From contig OZ020267.1 of NCBI GenBank assembly GCA_963971225.1, positions 85,363,648 to 85,427,647 of the forward strand: a stretch of 64,000 bases of DNA. The letters run 5' to 3'. Positions 32,518-43,478 of this stretch are shown piece by piece (the stretch's first letter is position 1; the number at the start of each line of letters is the position of its first letter). The notes under the pieces are model-generated. The model made no database searches, was not told where the DNA came from, and saw nothing but the letters and a program-made list of their open reading frames with translations. The stretch comes from Melieria omissa. Its lineage: Eukaryota; Arthropoda; Insecta; Diptera; Ulidiidae. Position numbers and translations under genes: made by a program.

Positions 32518-33653
32518 TTGGATGACATCACCGCCATCCAGGAAATGCGATGGACAGGACAAGGTTGCTCCAAGCGAGCAGACTGCGATATCTACTACAG
32601 CTGCCATGCGGAGAAGCACGAATTTGGCTGCGGATTTGTAGTCAGCAAGAGACTTCGCCACCACGTCTCTCGGTTCACTCCGGTGAACGAACGGCTGGCT
32701 TCGATCCGCATCAAAGCTAAATACTTTAGCATCAGCCTGATTTGCGCGCACGCCCCGACGGAAGAGAAGGACGATGCGACCAAGGATGCCTTCTATGCGA
32801 AGCTCGAGGACGCCTACGACAGGTGCCCGGCCCATGACGTCAAAATTGTCCTCGGGGACTTCAACGCAAAGGTCGGGCGAGAAGGCATCTTTGGCCCCAC
32901 AGTCGGGCAGTTCAGCCTCCATGGGACCACTTCGAACAACGGTCTGAGGCTGATCGATTTCGCCGCGGCACGAAACATGGTAGTTAGTAGCACCAGATTC
33001 CAGCACCTCGATATCCACAAGGCCACCTGGTTATCCCCCGATCAATCCACCCGCAACCAGATTGATCACATTGTGATTGATGGAAGGCATGCTTCTAGCA
33101 TTCTAGATGTGCGCACGTTCCGAGGACCCAACATCGACTCGGACCACTACCTTGTTGCAGCCAAGGTACGCATGCGTCTTTGCGCAGCGAAGACCGCACA
33201 ACCTAGTTTGCGAAGAAAGCTGGACATCAGTAAGCTGCGATCACAAGGGGTAGCCGAAGCCTACTCCGCTCAACTCTCCAACCAGCTCGGTCGCTCCCCC
33301 TCTCCACCTGATGACATCGGCGGATTATGGGCTCACTTATCCCACTCTATGCGCGCCGCCGCAGAAAATGTCCTTGGTTTTCGACGCCCACCACCAAAAA
33401 ACCAATGGTACGATGAAGAGTGTCGCGCAGCCACTGCAGTGAAGAATGCTGCATACAAGAAGACCCTGCAGTCAGCCGCCACGCGAGCCATGACAGACAA
33501 ATACCGGGAGGAGAGGAAGAAAGAGAGGTGCCTTTTTAGACGCAAGAAACGGGAGCAAGAAAGGCGCGAGCGTGAGGAAATCGAGGAGTGCAGGAGCAGG
33601 AATGACGCCCGAAAATTCTTCCAAAAAGTTAAGCGTCTTACGGAAGGATTTAA
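32518..33653 (+). pseudogene. RTE-like endonuclease domain
   Basis: The frame includes ITAIQEMRWTGQG with the catalytic glutamate, SLICAHAPTEEKDD, VLGDFNAKVG, the TRNQIDHIVID block and NIDSDHYLVAAKVR with the final aspartate-histidine pair. This is an APE-type endonuclease that nicks target DNA. The N-terminal few residues are not recognisable. A MITE truncates the frame at 33653. Confidence 0.82.
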
Positions 33654-33872
33654 CACTAGAATGCCCGAGGCATTTTAGGTATGTCAGATTTTCGGGCATT
33701 CTAGTGTTGATAATTGCCTTGTTTGAATTCATAACTACTGTACAGTTATTGTCAGTGGCTTTTGCTGTTGAAATTAAATTACAGTGTAATTCTGGTACGT
33801 ATAGTGTTTTGAATAATTTAAAAAATAAAAGACCTCAATGGAGTCAAAATGACTCCCTCGGGCATTCTAGTG
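33654..33872. mobile_element. piggyBac-type MITE in the RTE frame
   Basis: CACTAGAATGCCCGAGG ends and inverse are flanked by TTAA (33650-33653, 33873-33876). The RTE coding sequence continues directly after it (KPGASSCRDENGDL..). It is 219 bp. Confidence 0.82.
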
Positions 33873-33876
33873 TTAA

Positions 33877-35161
33877 GCCTGGGGCATCTTCTTGCAGAGA
33901 CGAAAACGGGGATCTGGTTACGGATGCGCAGGGTGTGCTGAGGTTGTGGAAGGAGCACTTCACCAAGCTGCTCGCAGGCGACGAAGGGAACAATACCGCC
34001 AGTGGTGAAGATGTCCAGATGGCACCAATCAACGACGACGGTGTGGATGTGCCACCGCCCAGCCATGACGAGGTCCGGGTCGCTATCCAGCGACTCAAGA
34101 ACAACAAAGCTGCAGGGCCGGATGGGCTACCAGCTGAATTGTTCAAGGCCGGCGGCGGTGAGCTGATTGGGTGCATGCTCAGCTCATTTGCAAAATATGG
34201 CTGGAGGAACGAATGCCCAACGATTGGAACCTCAGTGCCCTTTGTCCTGTGCTGAAGAAAGGCGACCCAACAATATGCGACAACTACAGGGGTATCAGCC
34301 TACTTCCCATTGCATACAAGGTCCTGACGAGCGTATTATGTGAAAGACTAAAGCCACTCGCCAAGGCGCTGATTGGACCTTATCAGTGCGGCTTTAGACC
34401 TGGTAAGTCCACCATCGACCAGATATTCACCCTACGCCAAATCCTGGAGAAGACCCATGAGAATCAAATCGATACACACCATCTCTTCATCGATTACAAG
34501 GCAGCATTCGATAGCCCGATAAGGGGTCGCCTATATGCCGCTTTGTCTGAACTTGGTATCCCTGCAAAGCTCGTTAGACTTTGCAGAGCGACGTTGAGCA
34601 ATATGCGCAGCTCCGTCAAGGTTAGAAGTGACCTCTCCGACCCCTTTGATACCGTTCGAGGTTTCAGACAGGGCGATCCTTTGTCCTGCGACCTCTTCAA
34701 CTTCACCATGGAGAGTGTTCTGCGCAAGGCCGGTGTACATCGTAATGGCACAATTTTCAACAAAAGTGTCCAGCTCCTTGCTTACGCTGATGATATTGAT
34801 GTCATCGGACGTAACAAGCGAGATGTCACCGCTGCCTTTGCGGCTATCGAAAGAGAATCTGCCAAAATGGGGCTGGTGGTAAATGAGGGCAAGACGAAGT
34901 ATATGCTGTCTACATGCAGGGACTCGCAGCGGCTAGGGTCTCACGTCGAGACCGACAGGTATGCTTTTGAAGTTGTCAAGGAATTCGTCTACCTTGGCAC
35001 CGCCATCAACAGCAGCAATGATGTCAGTCTGGAGATAAAGCGAAGGATAACTCTTGCCAACAGGTGCTACTACGGTCTCGGTAGGCAATTGAGAAGTAGA
35101 GACCTCTCTCGACCGACAAAACTTTCACTCTATAGGACGCTTATCTTGCCCGTGCTCCTCT
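33877..35161 (+). pseudogene. RTE-like reverse transcriptase
   Basis: Frames 33877-34255 and 34171-35160 overlap at a frameshift near 34180. Motifs: KAAGPDGLPAELFK, YRGISLLPIAYKVL, FIDYKAAFDS, GFRQGDPLSCDLFN and the palm motif AYADDIDVIG. It copies element RNA at the nicked target. Near 35163 a deletion of about 35 nt, relative to the 10583 and 28879 copies (which read LYGAEAWTMTR), shifts the frame. Confidence 0.82.
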
Positions 35162-35533
35162 ATGGCGGCCCTTGGAGTGTTCGAGAGGAAGGTGCTTCGC
35201 AAAATCTTCGGCCCTGTTCGGGTTGGTGACGACTATCGCATACGAACCAATAACGAGCTGTATGAGCTGTATAAGGACATGGACGTAGCGCAGCGAATTA
35301 ACATCCAGCGGCTACGCTGGCTCGGTCATGTCTGCCGCATGGACGACGAAGCTCCGGCGAAAAAGGTATTCGATGCGATGGTTGGAGGTCGACGGCGAAG
35401 AGGGAGGCCGTGTCTCCGGTGGAAGGACCAAGTGGAAGAGGCCCTGGTATCTCTTGGTGTGACCAACTGGAGAAGGCGCGCGCGAAGCAGAGGCGCCTGG
35501 AGAGAAGTTTTGCGGCAGGCCGTAACCCGATAA
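35162..35533 (+). pseudogene. RTE-like C-terminal region
   Basis: Continues after the deletion with the ALGVFERKVLRKIFG, LRWLGHVCRMD and RGRPCLRWKDQV blocks to the natural stop. It is the same tail as in the two truncated copies. Confidence 0.82.
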
Positions 35534-35585
35534 CGGGTTGTTATGGCCAGTTAAGTAAGTAAGTAAGTATGTATGCTATCAATGC

Positions 35586-36643
35586 AATTGGACATCATTG
35601 TTCTCAATTGGATATTATTTTGCCAAATATCTGTAATATTTGCTTTAAGAATCGCTACCGTGGGGTTTCCCTGACTATACACTTTGGATGTAAAGCATGC
35701 CCAGCACTTCTCTATCGGATTAAGATCGGGAGAATTGCCAGGCTACGCCAACACATTTAAATTTAATGTATTAATAGCGGTTCTGCTTGATCGCGCTGTG
35801 CGGCAAGGAGCACCATCTTGCATGAAGATGTATTCGTCTCTGGGCTGCTGCAGGGTATCGATATACGGCGCTAGAACACCTTGAAGTACGTTTATATATT
35901 GGGCAGAGCGCATTGTTCCTTCAACGAAATGTATTGGACAAGGACCTTCCGATATAATGCGGTTCCAAACCATTACTGCTGGCGGATGTTTAATGCAGGG
36001 AACGATGCATTCGTCAGAATATCGTTCCCCCTGCCTCCTTCTCACAAATTGCTTTTCTTCAGTAACCACTTCCAAGCGATATACAGCGCTAAAGATAACA
36101 TCAAAATGACAAGAATTTCGCAAAAAAGTGGTTAATAGGAATTATTGTTAAAAATCGCAGGAAAGAGCAAATTTAATGGACTTATCTTGGTCCAGTAGTT
36201 TTGTCTGAATGCCTTATGCAACTGTGCCCAATATAACCGCCGCTGACGCATTACTTTGGTTAACTTTGGCTTTTTCGCTGGACGCCTGCATATCAACCTA
36301 TTTTCGTATAAGCGACGACGTACCGTTATCAACGACACTGTGACACCATAACCCTTTAGGTCTTCTAAAATGACCCTACATGGAGTATTTCGGTTCTCCA
36401 AAGCTTTTTGCACGATTCTACGGTGGGTTCTTGGTGTAGTTTTGCGAATACCGCGGAATTCTTTCTATTAGTTTTACAAACTGAAGGCAAGTCGTCAGTA
36501 TTTCGGCTCTTTCTTGCAAGATTGACCACGGATGCCTTTGAAGCTTGCAGTTTTTTGGCTATTTGAGAGTAGCTGCACTTGCCCTCCTTCACCAAAGCCA
36601 CAATTTGAAACTTTTTTCCACTGTTAGGTCACGTTTTCTACCC
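35586..36643 (-). pseudogene. Tc1-like transposase, main part
   Basis: From 36643: a start MGRKRDL, then helix-turn-helix (SYSQIAKKLQASKASVVNLA) and second HTH (GVTVSLITVRRRLYENRL). The core with FMQDGAPCRTAR carries the second catalytic aspartate, and SPDLNPIEKCW (about 35705) carries the final glutamate. A TAG at 35743-35745 stands where a tryptophan is usual, and at least two frameshifts (near 36410 and 36130) break it. Confidence 0.75.
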
Positions 36644-37161
36644 ATTTTGTTTAACAAGCCTTCAATAGATCCAACACGGATTTTACATAGTATTAAACAA
36701 ACATAATGATGATATATTTTACCTACTTACTTCTTAGTCGTTAATACGTAATTTCATAAATAATTTTTGTTTATTTCTGTTTTTGTGTCACAATTTCCCT
36801 TTAAAACAAAGTTATGATCACACTAACAATTGGAAATTTTGACGATTTTTCCTAGTTGCCACGAGTTTACCGGCATCGACAGAGTTTTCATATACCATAA
36901 TAAGTTTCCTTTAGCAGGATTTCAAAGAAAACTTTCCAATGAATAATTTGATACCTTATTTGATATTTTTACTTGATTGGTTTTTGTTTTATCGATGATG
37001 GAAGTAGAAATTTCGAAATTTTTTCAACGGTCATAATTGTAAGTAGTGTCCGACCGAAACAACTTTTTTGGGTCGAAACCGAATTTCGGGGTTGTTTTTT
37101 TTAATATTCGGCCGAAACCAAACCTTTCTAGTTGAAATAAAAATCACCATATTATTATTAA
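36644..37161. other. Tc1 terminal region and AT-rich spacer
   Basis: Includes the right inverted flank of the Tc1 element (to about 37050), then AT-rich sequence up to piggyBac. No gene is seen. Confidence 0.5.
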
Positions 37162-37308
37162 CCCTTCGATGATTGACAATTCTGAACTTCACGGCCGTGT
37201 GACAAGGTCCGTAGGGACCTTTTTTTTTTGAAAATTAGGGGTTTTTCATGAAACAATTTTTTTTAATTTTTTTATTTTTGTGTTTTTATTGTTTATAACT
37301 AAATACTA

Positions 37309-38217
37309 TCAGGTGTACAACTTTGCTTCCGCCGTTTTCCGATAGGTGGCTGTACCGGCTGAGGCTGGTTGAAATACATAGATGGTAATGCCTTTAAAGT
37401 GAGTGTGGACAGTGCCTAACGAATTGTCATCGCCGTTTCAGTGACAGTTGTTCTTGTTTTCGTATTATTCACGCTCGAAAATGTCCGTTTATGTGCCCAA
37501 TTCTCGCCATTTGCGGGGTTTTACTTTTCTGTTACAATTCGAAAAAAAAATGCAGCTGAAGCGCATTGAATGCTCTCAGAAACTTACGGTGATGCTGCTC
37601 TGAGTGAAAGAACGTGTCGGGAGTGGTTTCAACGTTTTAAAAATGCTGATTTCGATGTCGAAGACAAACATCGTGGTGGTAGAGAAAAAACCTTCAAAGA
37701 TGAACAACTAGAAGCATTGCTTGATGAAGATTCGTGCCAAACCCAAGAAGAGCTTGCCGAATCATTGGGAGTGAGTCAGCAAGCCATTTCAAAACGTCTC
37801 AAGGCCCTGGGCATGATTCAGAAAGAAGGGAACTGGGTGCCGTACGAGCTGAAACCGAGGGACATCGAGCAAAAGTGGTCAAAAAGTACCTGGAAACGCT
37901 GAAATGGGAAGTCTTGCCCCACCCGCCGTATTCCCCAGATGTCGCCCCTTCTGACTTCCACCTATTCCGTCCGATGGCACACGGCCTGGCAGATCAACAT
38001 TTTCAATCCTTCGAAGAATTGGAAAAATGGATTGCTTCATGGATAGCGTCAAAAGAGGACTCATTTTTTCGAGCCGGGATCCGAAAATTGCCGGAAAGAT
38101 GGGAGAAAGTTGTCGCTAGCGACGGACAATACTTTGAATAATACATCTGTAAGCACTTTTTCGCAATAAAGCTTTTAATTTTGGAAAAAAACGGCGGAAG
38201 CAAAGTTGTACACCTGA
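37309..38217 (+). mobile_element. mariner-B deletion derivative (909 bp)
   Basis: The ends TCAGGTGTACAACTTTGC and inverse are flanked by TA (37307-37308, 38218-38219). Compared with the 1286-bp copy at 46555-47840 it lacks about 380 bp of transposase between CATCGAGC and AAAAGTGG. Confidence 0.88.
37489..38141 (+). pseudogene. mariner-B transposase, internally deleted
   Basis: The N-terminus (LSETYGDAALSERTCREWFQ, helix-turn-helix SQQAISKRLKALG) and the C-terminus from KYLETLKWEV through YSPDVAPSDFHLF are present. The first two catalytic aspartates are deleted, and the parts are out of frame (frames 37570-37902 and 37734-38141). Confidence 0.83.
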
Positions 38218-38293
38218 TACATACTAAAATAAAATTTTTTAATTTTTTTTGTTGCTCCAATTTTCTTAATTTTACTATGAAAAAGCTTTAAAA

Positions 38294-38515
38294 CTATTGT
38301 TGTTGAGCGTGTTCCGCTTGTCCCCCGCCCTGTGCGCAAGTGTTACAGCGATGTAGAACTGTGCTGTGTTCTCCACGAACAGCGTTGCCGCATCCGAAGC
38401 AGTAGGCCCTCGTTTTCCGCTGCCGCCCGTACTCAGAACGGCAAAGGCGACATGACGGTCTATTCGCCCTAGCCGCAAACGACGGTGCATCGGCTTCTAC
38501 CGGTCTTGATATCAT
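38294..38515 (-). pseudogene. piggyBac transposase, C-terminal cysteine-rich exon
   Basis: After an acceptor (TTAATTTCAG ending at 38516) the frame reads ..CRLCRSEYGRQRKTRAYCFGCG..CNTC, the zinc-binding cysteine-rich domain of piggyBac transposases that binds the ends. It joins in frame to the core exon through a short intron (about 38516-38592). Confidence 0.75.
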
Positions 38516-38592
38516 CTGAAATTAACAAAAAAAATAAAAAACCAATAAATACACAATCTACTCTTGAATTTGAAGGTGTTTTTTCTTACCCT

Positions 38593-39537
38593 GACATCAA
38601 ATGCTTCCATCGCATTGCGTATCCTTGGATATGCGGTTATATGGTTATTCAGGGCACGTTCCTCGATATTTGGTGTGGCCAATTGTTTAGTGAGAAGTAA
38701 CAGGAATGACCGCCGTCTGTCACTCCTTTTTATCGGCTTCATCTCATTATAAATTGTAAAAGCAGCCAATGCAGCGACGTCCAGCATATTATAGAACATG
38801 GCCAGTGGCCAGCGTTTCGTTGATCGCTTGCATGTGTACGTGCCAAGCATCTGGTCCATTGTATGAACGCCGCAATTATCCGCGTATATTGTGCGGCTTG
38901 CATCCAAATAGTTTTCCGCAAGTTCAAGCACCACGTTCTGCCCTTGATTTACTTCGCGTTCTTGGTTAGGCAATTTGCCGGAATATATCATTCCCTTCAC
39001 GGGATAATAAGACTTCGAGTCGCATAACCACCATACTTTTAGACCATACTTAGCCGGCTTTGACGGAATGTATTGCGTGAAGCGGGTGCGGCCTCTGTAA
39101 GGGAACAACTGCTCTTCGACGGTTAGTGCTTCATGAGGAGTGTAAGCTGCTGCCAAGTTATGCTGCAACATTTGCCAAATATCATCGATAGCCGCAGTTT
39201 TGCTGTTGATAAGTCTCTGTTGTCGAGTATTTCCATTGTCGAATCGAATGAATTGCTTTATGCACATGAAGCGATCGTACGACATCGCAGCTTTGTATAT
39301 TGGACAACGCGTCGCGCCCCATAATTCCGTAGCAGGTTCACGATTCGATTTTGTGAGTACAGCATACAAAAGGATAGCTAGAAAGGCGTCAAACTCTTTC
39401 ACAGTCACTGGCTTCCACTCCTTTTTTTTCGTGGGATTCGCCAAATTCCATGCAGCTGTAACCTACCTGCCTTTACGATTTGTTTCGCGTATTATGATGT
39501 ATATTATTTCCTCGCTGATGATTGAACGAAATATAGT
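38593..39537 (-). pseudogene. piggyBac transposase core, with catalytic changes
   Basis: DDE_Tnp_1_7-type core: EFDAFLAILLYAVLTKSNRE, TVEEQLFPYRGRTRF, KPAKYGLKVWWLCDSK and RWPLAMFYNMLDVAALAAF. In piggyBac the first catalytic aspartate lies in the DEQL motif; here it is glutamate (EEQL). Between YADN and GVHTMDQM about 100 residues usual for the family are missing, and GVDT-type aspartate is histidine. A TAG lies about 39465. This copy is catalytically dead. Confidence 0.8.
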
Positions 39538-39960
39538 CTAGGGGTCATGTACAGTTCCTGATGGTCCTGGTTTCCTTCTTGTGAAGTCGACCACGTTATG
39601 AACACGAGTACGAGAAGTTGGTGGTGCTTTTTTACACCATTGGGTGCCATCTTTAGCGATATAGTAGTTTTCATTTGTTTCCGGTGCATCATTTTCTTCC
39701 TCTTCATCATCGTCGTCATCAATATCTTCATTTATCTCTACGTATCCTTCAGTTTCGGCATCTGACTCTTCAGCGGGTTGGTATGTGCAGTCGTCATCAT
39801 CCTCAGCTTCATTACCAAGTGCAGCAATATCAACTTCTTCATCCATAAAGTCTGCAAATCTCATATCAGCTGCACGCCTTGCATCCGCACTCATTTGCTG
39901 GTAACGTGTACTACGGCGTACAACCATTTCAGCAATGTCTACATTACTTGCATCTGCCAT
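39538..39960 (-). pseudogene. piggyBac transposase, acidic N-terminus
   Basis: The 140-codon frame has a long acidic stretch (EINEDIDDDDDEEEEND) and TRRKPGPSGTVHDP, the usual lead-in to the core. An in-frame TAG (39538-39540) separates it from the core 31 codons downstream, in the same frame. Confidence 0.75.
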
Positions 39961-40105
39961 TTTTATATTTTTGTTTTTATTTCATTTGTAATACAATTTC
40001 ACACACGATTTTACTGTTCACTGTCTAAACTTTGACTGATTTGGTTTACGAAACTACAACTTCTTATATACTCTTTCGTACGTATACCTAAACGCATGGA
40101 CATTA

Positions 40106-40527
40106 AGGTGGGTCGCGAAAAAAAATTGGTGTTGTCACCACCTAAAAATAAAATTCAGAGTGTTTAATGACTATTTCGAAAATATTGCGATTCTGAGGTA
40201 AGCCAATTGTGAGCGAAAAAGCACTAAAAAACGGTATTAAAACTTCCAGAACTCAATAAATTAACAAAAAAAAATGTTTACAAAATATGTGCAATCCAAG
40301 AACTCCTGAAGGTTTATCCAACCAAACAAAATTATTCGAAAATGTCCAACAACAAATAAGTTACACCCAAAAAACATGATAATTGAGGTATTTTTGAAGC
40401 AAAACCGCTCACAATTGGCTTACCTCAGAATCGCAATATTTTCCAAATAGTCATTAAACACTCTGAATTTTATTTTTAGGTGGTGACTGAAACGAGATTT
40501 TTATTTTGTATGGAGTGCGACCCATCT
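40106..40527. mobile_element. TA-flanked hairpin MITE (422 bp)
   Basis: AGGTGGGTCGC and inverse AGATGGGTCGC ends, with TA on both sides (40104-40105, 40528-40529), lie in a repeated ATGGACATTA context. The arms 40135-40220 and 40405-40490 are nearly perfect inverted copies. Confidence 0.8.
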
Positions 40528-41054
40528 TAATGGACATTAGGGATGAAGTAAATTGAAACAACTGGTTTGGTACGTAAACCTGCGCACGTGGACATTTAGG
40601 TATAAAAATTCCAAGAACTGGTTATGTATGAACATCTGCGCATATGGACATTTAGGGATAAAGTAAATTCAAAGAACTGGTTTATTGCTTTCAATGAAAG
40701 GCACAATAAAAATAAAACAAAAAGTAGCCAGAATTGAAAGAACAAATTAGTTATGTGTTCAAACAATAAAAAAAGTATAATGATGCCCAAAGAACATGCA
40801 TTTATTAGTCATTGCATGAAAATTCAGTACAAGGTCCCTACGGACTTTGTCACACGTCCGCGTACTATTTTCAATAAAACCTCAATAACTCCTAAACTAA
40901 TGGTCGGATCGCCTTGATTTTTAAACGATGCGCAACAAAATTCTATTGGAATACATGGTAACTTTATGGGGGGTTGTAGTGGCCGAAATAGGAGAAATTT
41001 CAGTTTGAAAATGCAAAAAGGTCCCTTCTCACTCATCGAAGGGTTAAAACAATT

Positions 41055-41221
41055 TGTTGGCGTAGCCACTTTACGCAACGTGCACTTTACATAGAATTAA
41101 TTTATATTATTTGTTTACCTACGATTCATCTGTCATTTCATTGCTAATAAAGTGAGTAATTTCCAGTTTTTTGTTCACAACGAGACAGAAGTGAAACTGG
41201 TCGTGTTTTTTCATTTCATCA
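41055..41221 (+). repeat. Copia 5' LTR (167 bp)
   Basis: TGTTGGCGTA..TTTCATTTCATCA. It is followed by the primer-binding site. Relative to the 3' LTR it has an extra stretch of about 35 bp after TGTTGGCGTA. Confidence 0.85.
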
Positions 41222-41236
41222 GGTTATGGGCCCAGG
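41222..41236 (+). other. Copia primer-binding site (initiator tRNA-Met internal type)
   Basis: GGTTATGGGCCCAGG directly after the LTR matches the primer-binding site known from Drosophila copia, which pairs with an internal part of initiator methionine tRNA. Confidence 0.75.
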
Positions 41237-41270
41237 AATTTCTAAAAAATTTTAAAACTAAAAAATCAAA

Positions 41271-41570
41271 ATGAGTGTGTTGAATTTTCAAATTGAAAAA
41301 CTGGATGACAACAATTATGATTCCTGGGTAGTGCAGATGAGGAGTATGCTCGTCTATGGAGGCTACTGGAGCATCGTGTCAGGAAAGCTGAAGAAAGAGG
41401 ATGCAGACGACGAACAAAAGTGCGAAGCCGATGACGAGAAGGCGCTCGCAACGATTTTATTGAGCGTTAAGCCAATAAATCGCGGCTTGCCATTGGCTTT
41501 CGGCCGCGATTTGATGATTTTTGGGTGAAGCGGCTTGCAAGGAAGTCAAAGAAACGATTTGCAATAATAT
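41271..41570 (+). pseudogene. Copia Gag N-terminus
   Basis: MSVLNFQIEKLDDNNYDSW and ATILLSVKP match the start of Copia Gag (DUF4219/UBN2 type), with the first tryptophan-rich helix. A stop at 41526-41528 and later insertions end it; most of gag and protease is missing. Confidence 0.8.
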
Positions 41571-41589
41571 TCATGCAAAAAACCAAAAA

Positions 41590-41999
41590 CCACAACCGAT
41601 TAAAAAAGGTGGCTCACAACCGGTAACGGCAGCCATCCCTTAAGTGACTGGCAAAATTCTTGTGGCGAAAAATGTTGAGCAAACTCGATCGGAAAATTTA
41701 ACGCAAATACTGGATAAAAATGCATAGCACTCACCTCTTTGCAATATTTCACTTCGCTTTATCACACTCGAAAAAACTTCAGAAATTACTTTATTGAAAA
41801 TTTCTTCGTACATTTTTTTTGTTTTGTTGTAGCTGCGGATAAGATGCGTCCTTTCACTTCAGTGTTTGCACTAATACTGTCTATTGTCAATGTACACATA
41901 ACCTCATACTCAGATGTCATATTTTATAAACGTAAAAAAATACAAGGGCTGGCCCACAACCGGTGATGGCCCACAGCCGGTAACATTATCCTATTACAC
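41590..41999. repeat. GGTTGTGGGC-type element fragment
   Basis: CACAACCGGTAACGGCAGCC (41620), GGCCCACAACCGGTGATGG (41952) and GCCCACAGCCGGTAAC resemble the motifs of the 21759-22959 element. No gene is seen. Confidence 0.5.
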
Positions 42000-42059
42000 A
42001 AGGTTCCGCCTTTCAGACTCCCTGCCCTGAATGGAACCCAGCTCAATTGGTGGCCCGCG

Positions 42060-42460
42060 GCAGCCAGCCGAGTCAACCTGAAGCAGCTCGATAGTCAGGA
42101 GACTTGCTGCCACCCTCATAACTGGAGCCATTCGTTCTACGCCTACTAAGGCGCTTTTCGCTATCTTTAACTGGATCCCCTCGAGTCTTCTAGTTGGGCA
42201 GTCCAAGATTGCCGCTGTGCGGCTAAATGCCATATGCAGTTGGGCACGAACGGACCTGGGCCACACTAGAATACTAGGGTTGGATCTTCCAACCCCGACG
42301 AATATCGACTATATAGTCCTTCTCCCTAGCTTTGAGCGTAAGTTCACTATAGGGATCCCCAGCAGGTGCGACTGGACGGAAGGCCGTCGCCCGCTGCTAA
42401 ACGCTATCGAAATCTTCACGGACGGCTCTAAACTTGATAACAGGGTCGGATGTGGGGTTT
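42060..42460 (+). pseudogene. Loa-like RT C-terminus and RNase H start
   Basis: Translation gives the TLITGAIRSTPTKAL block, LSIN-like text, and EIFTDGSKLDNRVGCGVF, the first RNase H motif with its catalytic aspartate. A frameshift near 42460 breaks it. Confidence 0.68.
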
Positions 42461-42635
42461 TCTGTAATCAATTACTGCCAGTATTACTGCTCGTCTCCCT
42501 GACGACTCCCGACTCTGTAGCGACTTCCAAGCGGAGACCATGGTTATACTGCTAGCAGTGGGTCGGTTGCAATCGCAACCCTCTCTTCCCTCGGCTATAT
42601 GTATTTTTTAAGATAGCCAGGCAGCAATAAAATCT

Positions 42636-43181
42636 TTGATAGGTACATATACCTCTTCTAAACTGGTTGCAGAGTGCAGAGCAGCTCTGAATGACTTAGC
42701 GGAGCATGCCAAAGTTCACCTGAGTTGGGTCCCGGGGCATACCGGAATCGCTGGCAATTGTGCGGCTAACGAGTTAGCCAGAAGGGGCACTCTGCTTCCA
42801 GCTCCTAATACGTTGTGTAGCACCCCCCTTGCGACCGTCAAATTGATGGTCAAGCAAGCCTATTCCCGCCTGGCTAACCGACTCTGGGCGGAGGAGAACC
42901 TGTGTAGGATCTCCAAAGTAACCTGGCCGTCGCATAACCAAGGCAGAACACGCGAATTGCTCCGACTGAATCTGAATTCCATTTATTTCACAGTTTCTGT
43001 GCTAACGGGACACTGGACGATCGGCGCACACGCCAGGAGACTCGGTCTTCCGTTCAATGACTTCTGCCGCAGCTGTGACGATGCGAGCGAGGAGGAGAGC
43101 GTCGAGCACCTGATGTGCCACTGCCCAGCACTAGCGAGGAGACGTCTCCGGGTGCTGGGTGCGCGGTCTTCAGCAGCTTAA
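42636..43181 (+). pseudogene. Loa-like RNase H end and C-terminal zinc finger
   Basis: LSWVPGHTGIAGNCAANELAR is the last RNase H motif; then RLNRxLWAEENL-like text, LTGHWTIGAHARRLG and FCRSCDDASEEESVEHLMCHC, a CCHC-type finger of Loa/Jockey elements. It starts after a deletion of the middle of RNase H. Confidence 0.75.
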
Positions 43182-43374
43182 CCGACCTAACAGGACCCAG
43201 CATCGGCCGCATCGCCCGATTCATTGTAGAATCGGGATGGCTCCTGCCTAACACCCGGGGGGGGTGTGCAAGACTGAAGGGCAGCCACGTCCTTCACGTG
43301 GTACCACAACGGGCCGCAACGTGGCCTACGTAAGCTCTTCAAGCTGCCACCCTAACCTAACCTAACATTACCCT

Positions 43375-43478
43375 ATATTTCATGAAGGCCAAGAACGAAG
43401 TCTTTAAACATTTCAAAACATTTAAGGCGCAAGTTGAACGCCAAACCGGGCGCAAGATTAAGGCGATCAGGTCAGACA
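43375..43478 (+). pseudogene. Copia integrase fragment, first part
   Basis: The reading KAKNEVFKHFKTFKAQVERQ then GRKIKAIRSD leads to the second catalytic aspartate of Copia integrase, where a 10-bp duplicated insertion interrupts it. Confidence 0.78.

Larger units (their letters stand above)
32363..35572 (+). mobile_element. RTE-like non-LTR retrotransposon, near full length (3.2 kb)
   Basis: It encodes an endonuclease and RT in one order and ends with GTTATGGCCAGTTAAGTAAGTAAG. A 13-bp duplication, ATGCTATCAATGC, flanks it (32350-32362, 35573-35585) and lies in the Tc1 transposase. The clade assignment (RTE-like) is by protein style and the short tandem 3' tail. Confidence 0.85.
32140..37050 (-). 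mobile_element. Tc1-like transposon interrupted by an RTE element
   Basis: Inverted flanks match: CATCGAATTATGACCG..AAAATTTTC (about 32156) against its inverse near 37010-37035, and AATAACAAATGAGGTATCAA (32225) against 36940-36970. Exact ends are uncertain. Without the RTE the element is about 1.7 kb, the usual Tc1 size. The transposase remnant reads on the minus strand. Confidence 0.72.
37162..41043 (-). mobile_element. piggyBac transposon with nested mariner and hairpin MITE
   Basis: The ends CCCTTCGATGA (37162) and inverse (to 41043) are flanked by TTAA (37158-37161, 41044-41047). Subterminal inverted text GGTCCGTAGGGACC / GGTCCCTACGGAC recurs at 37208 and 40832. Without the 909-bp mariner it is about 3 kb. 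The transposase is on the minus strand. Confidence 0.9.
42000..43366 (+). mobile_element. Loa-like non-LTR element, 3' portion
   Basis: It runs from the RT C-terminal region through RNase H and a zinc-finger tail, ending in CCTAACCTAACCTAAC at 43352-43366. The tail pattern is the same at 60590-60608. Several stops and a deletion occur in RNase H. Confidence 0.75.

Noticed and set aside
39538..39960. Acidic 140-residue host protein
   Set aside because: It is in frame with, and directly upstream of, the piggyBac transposase core, and has the usual acidic lead-in.
43352..43366. CCTAACCTAACC runs (also 60590-60608) as telomeric TTAGG repeats
   Set aside because: Both runs are only three to four units and sit at the 3' ends of Loa-like elements, one of them with a 12-bp target duplication. 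Flies lack TTAGG telomeres.
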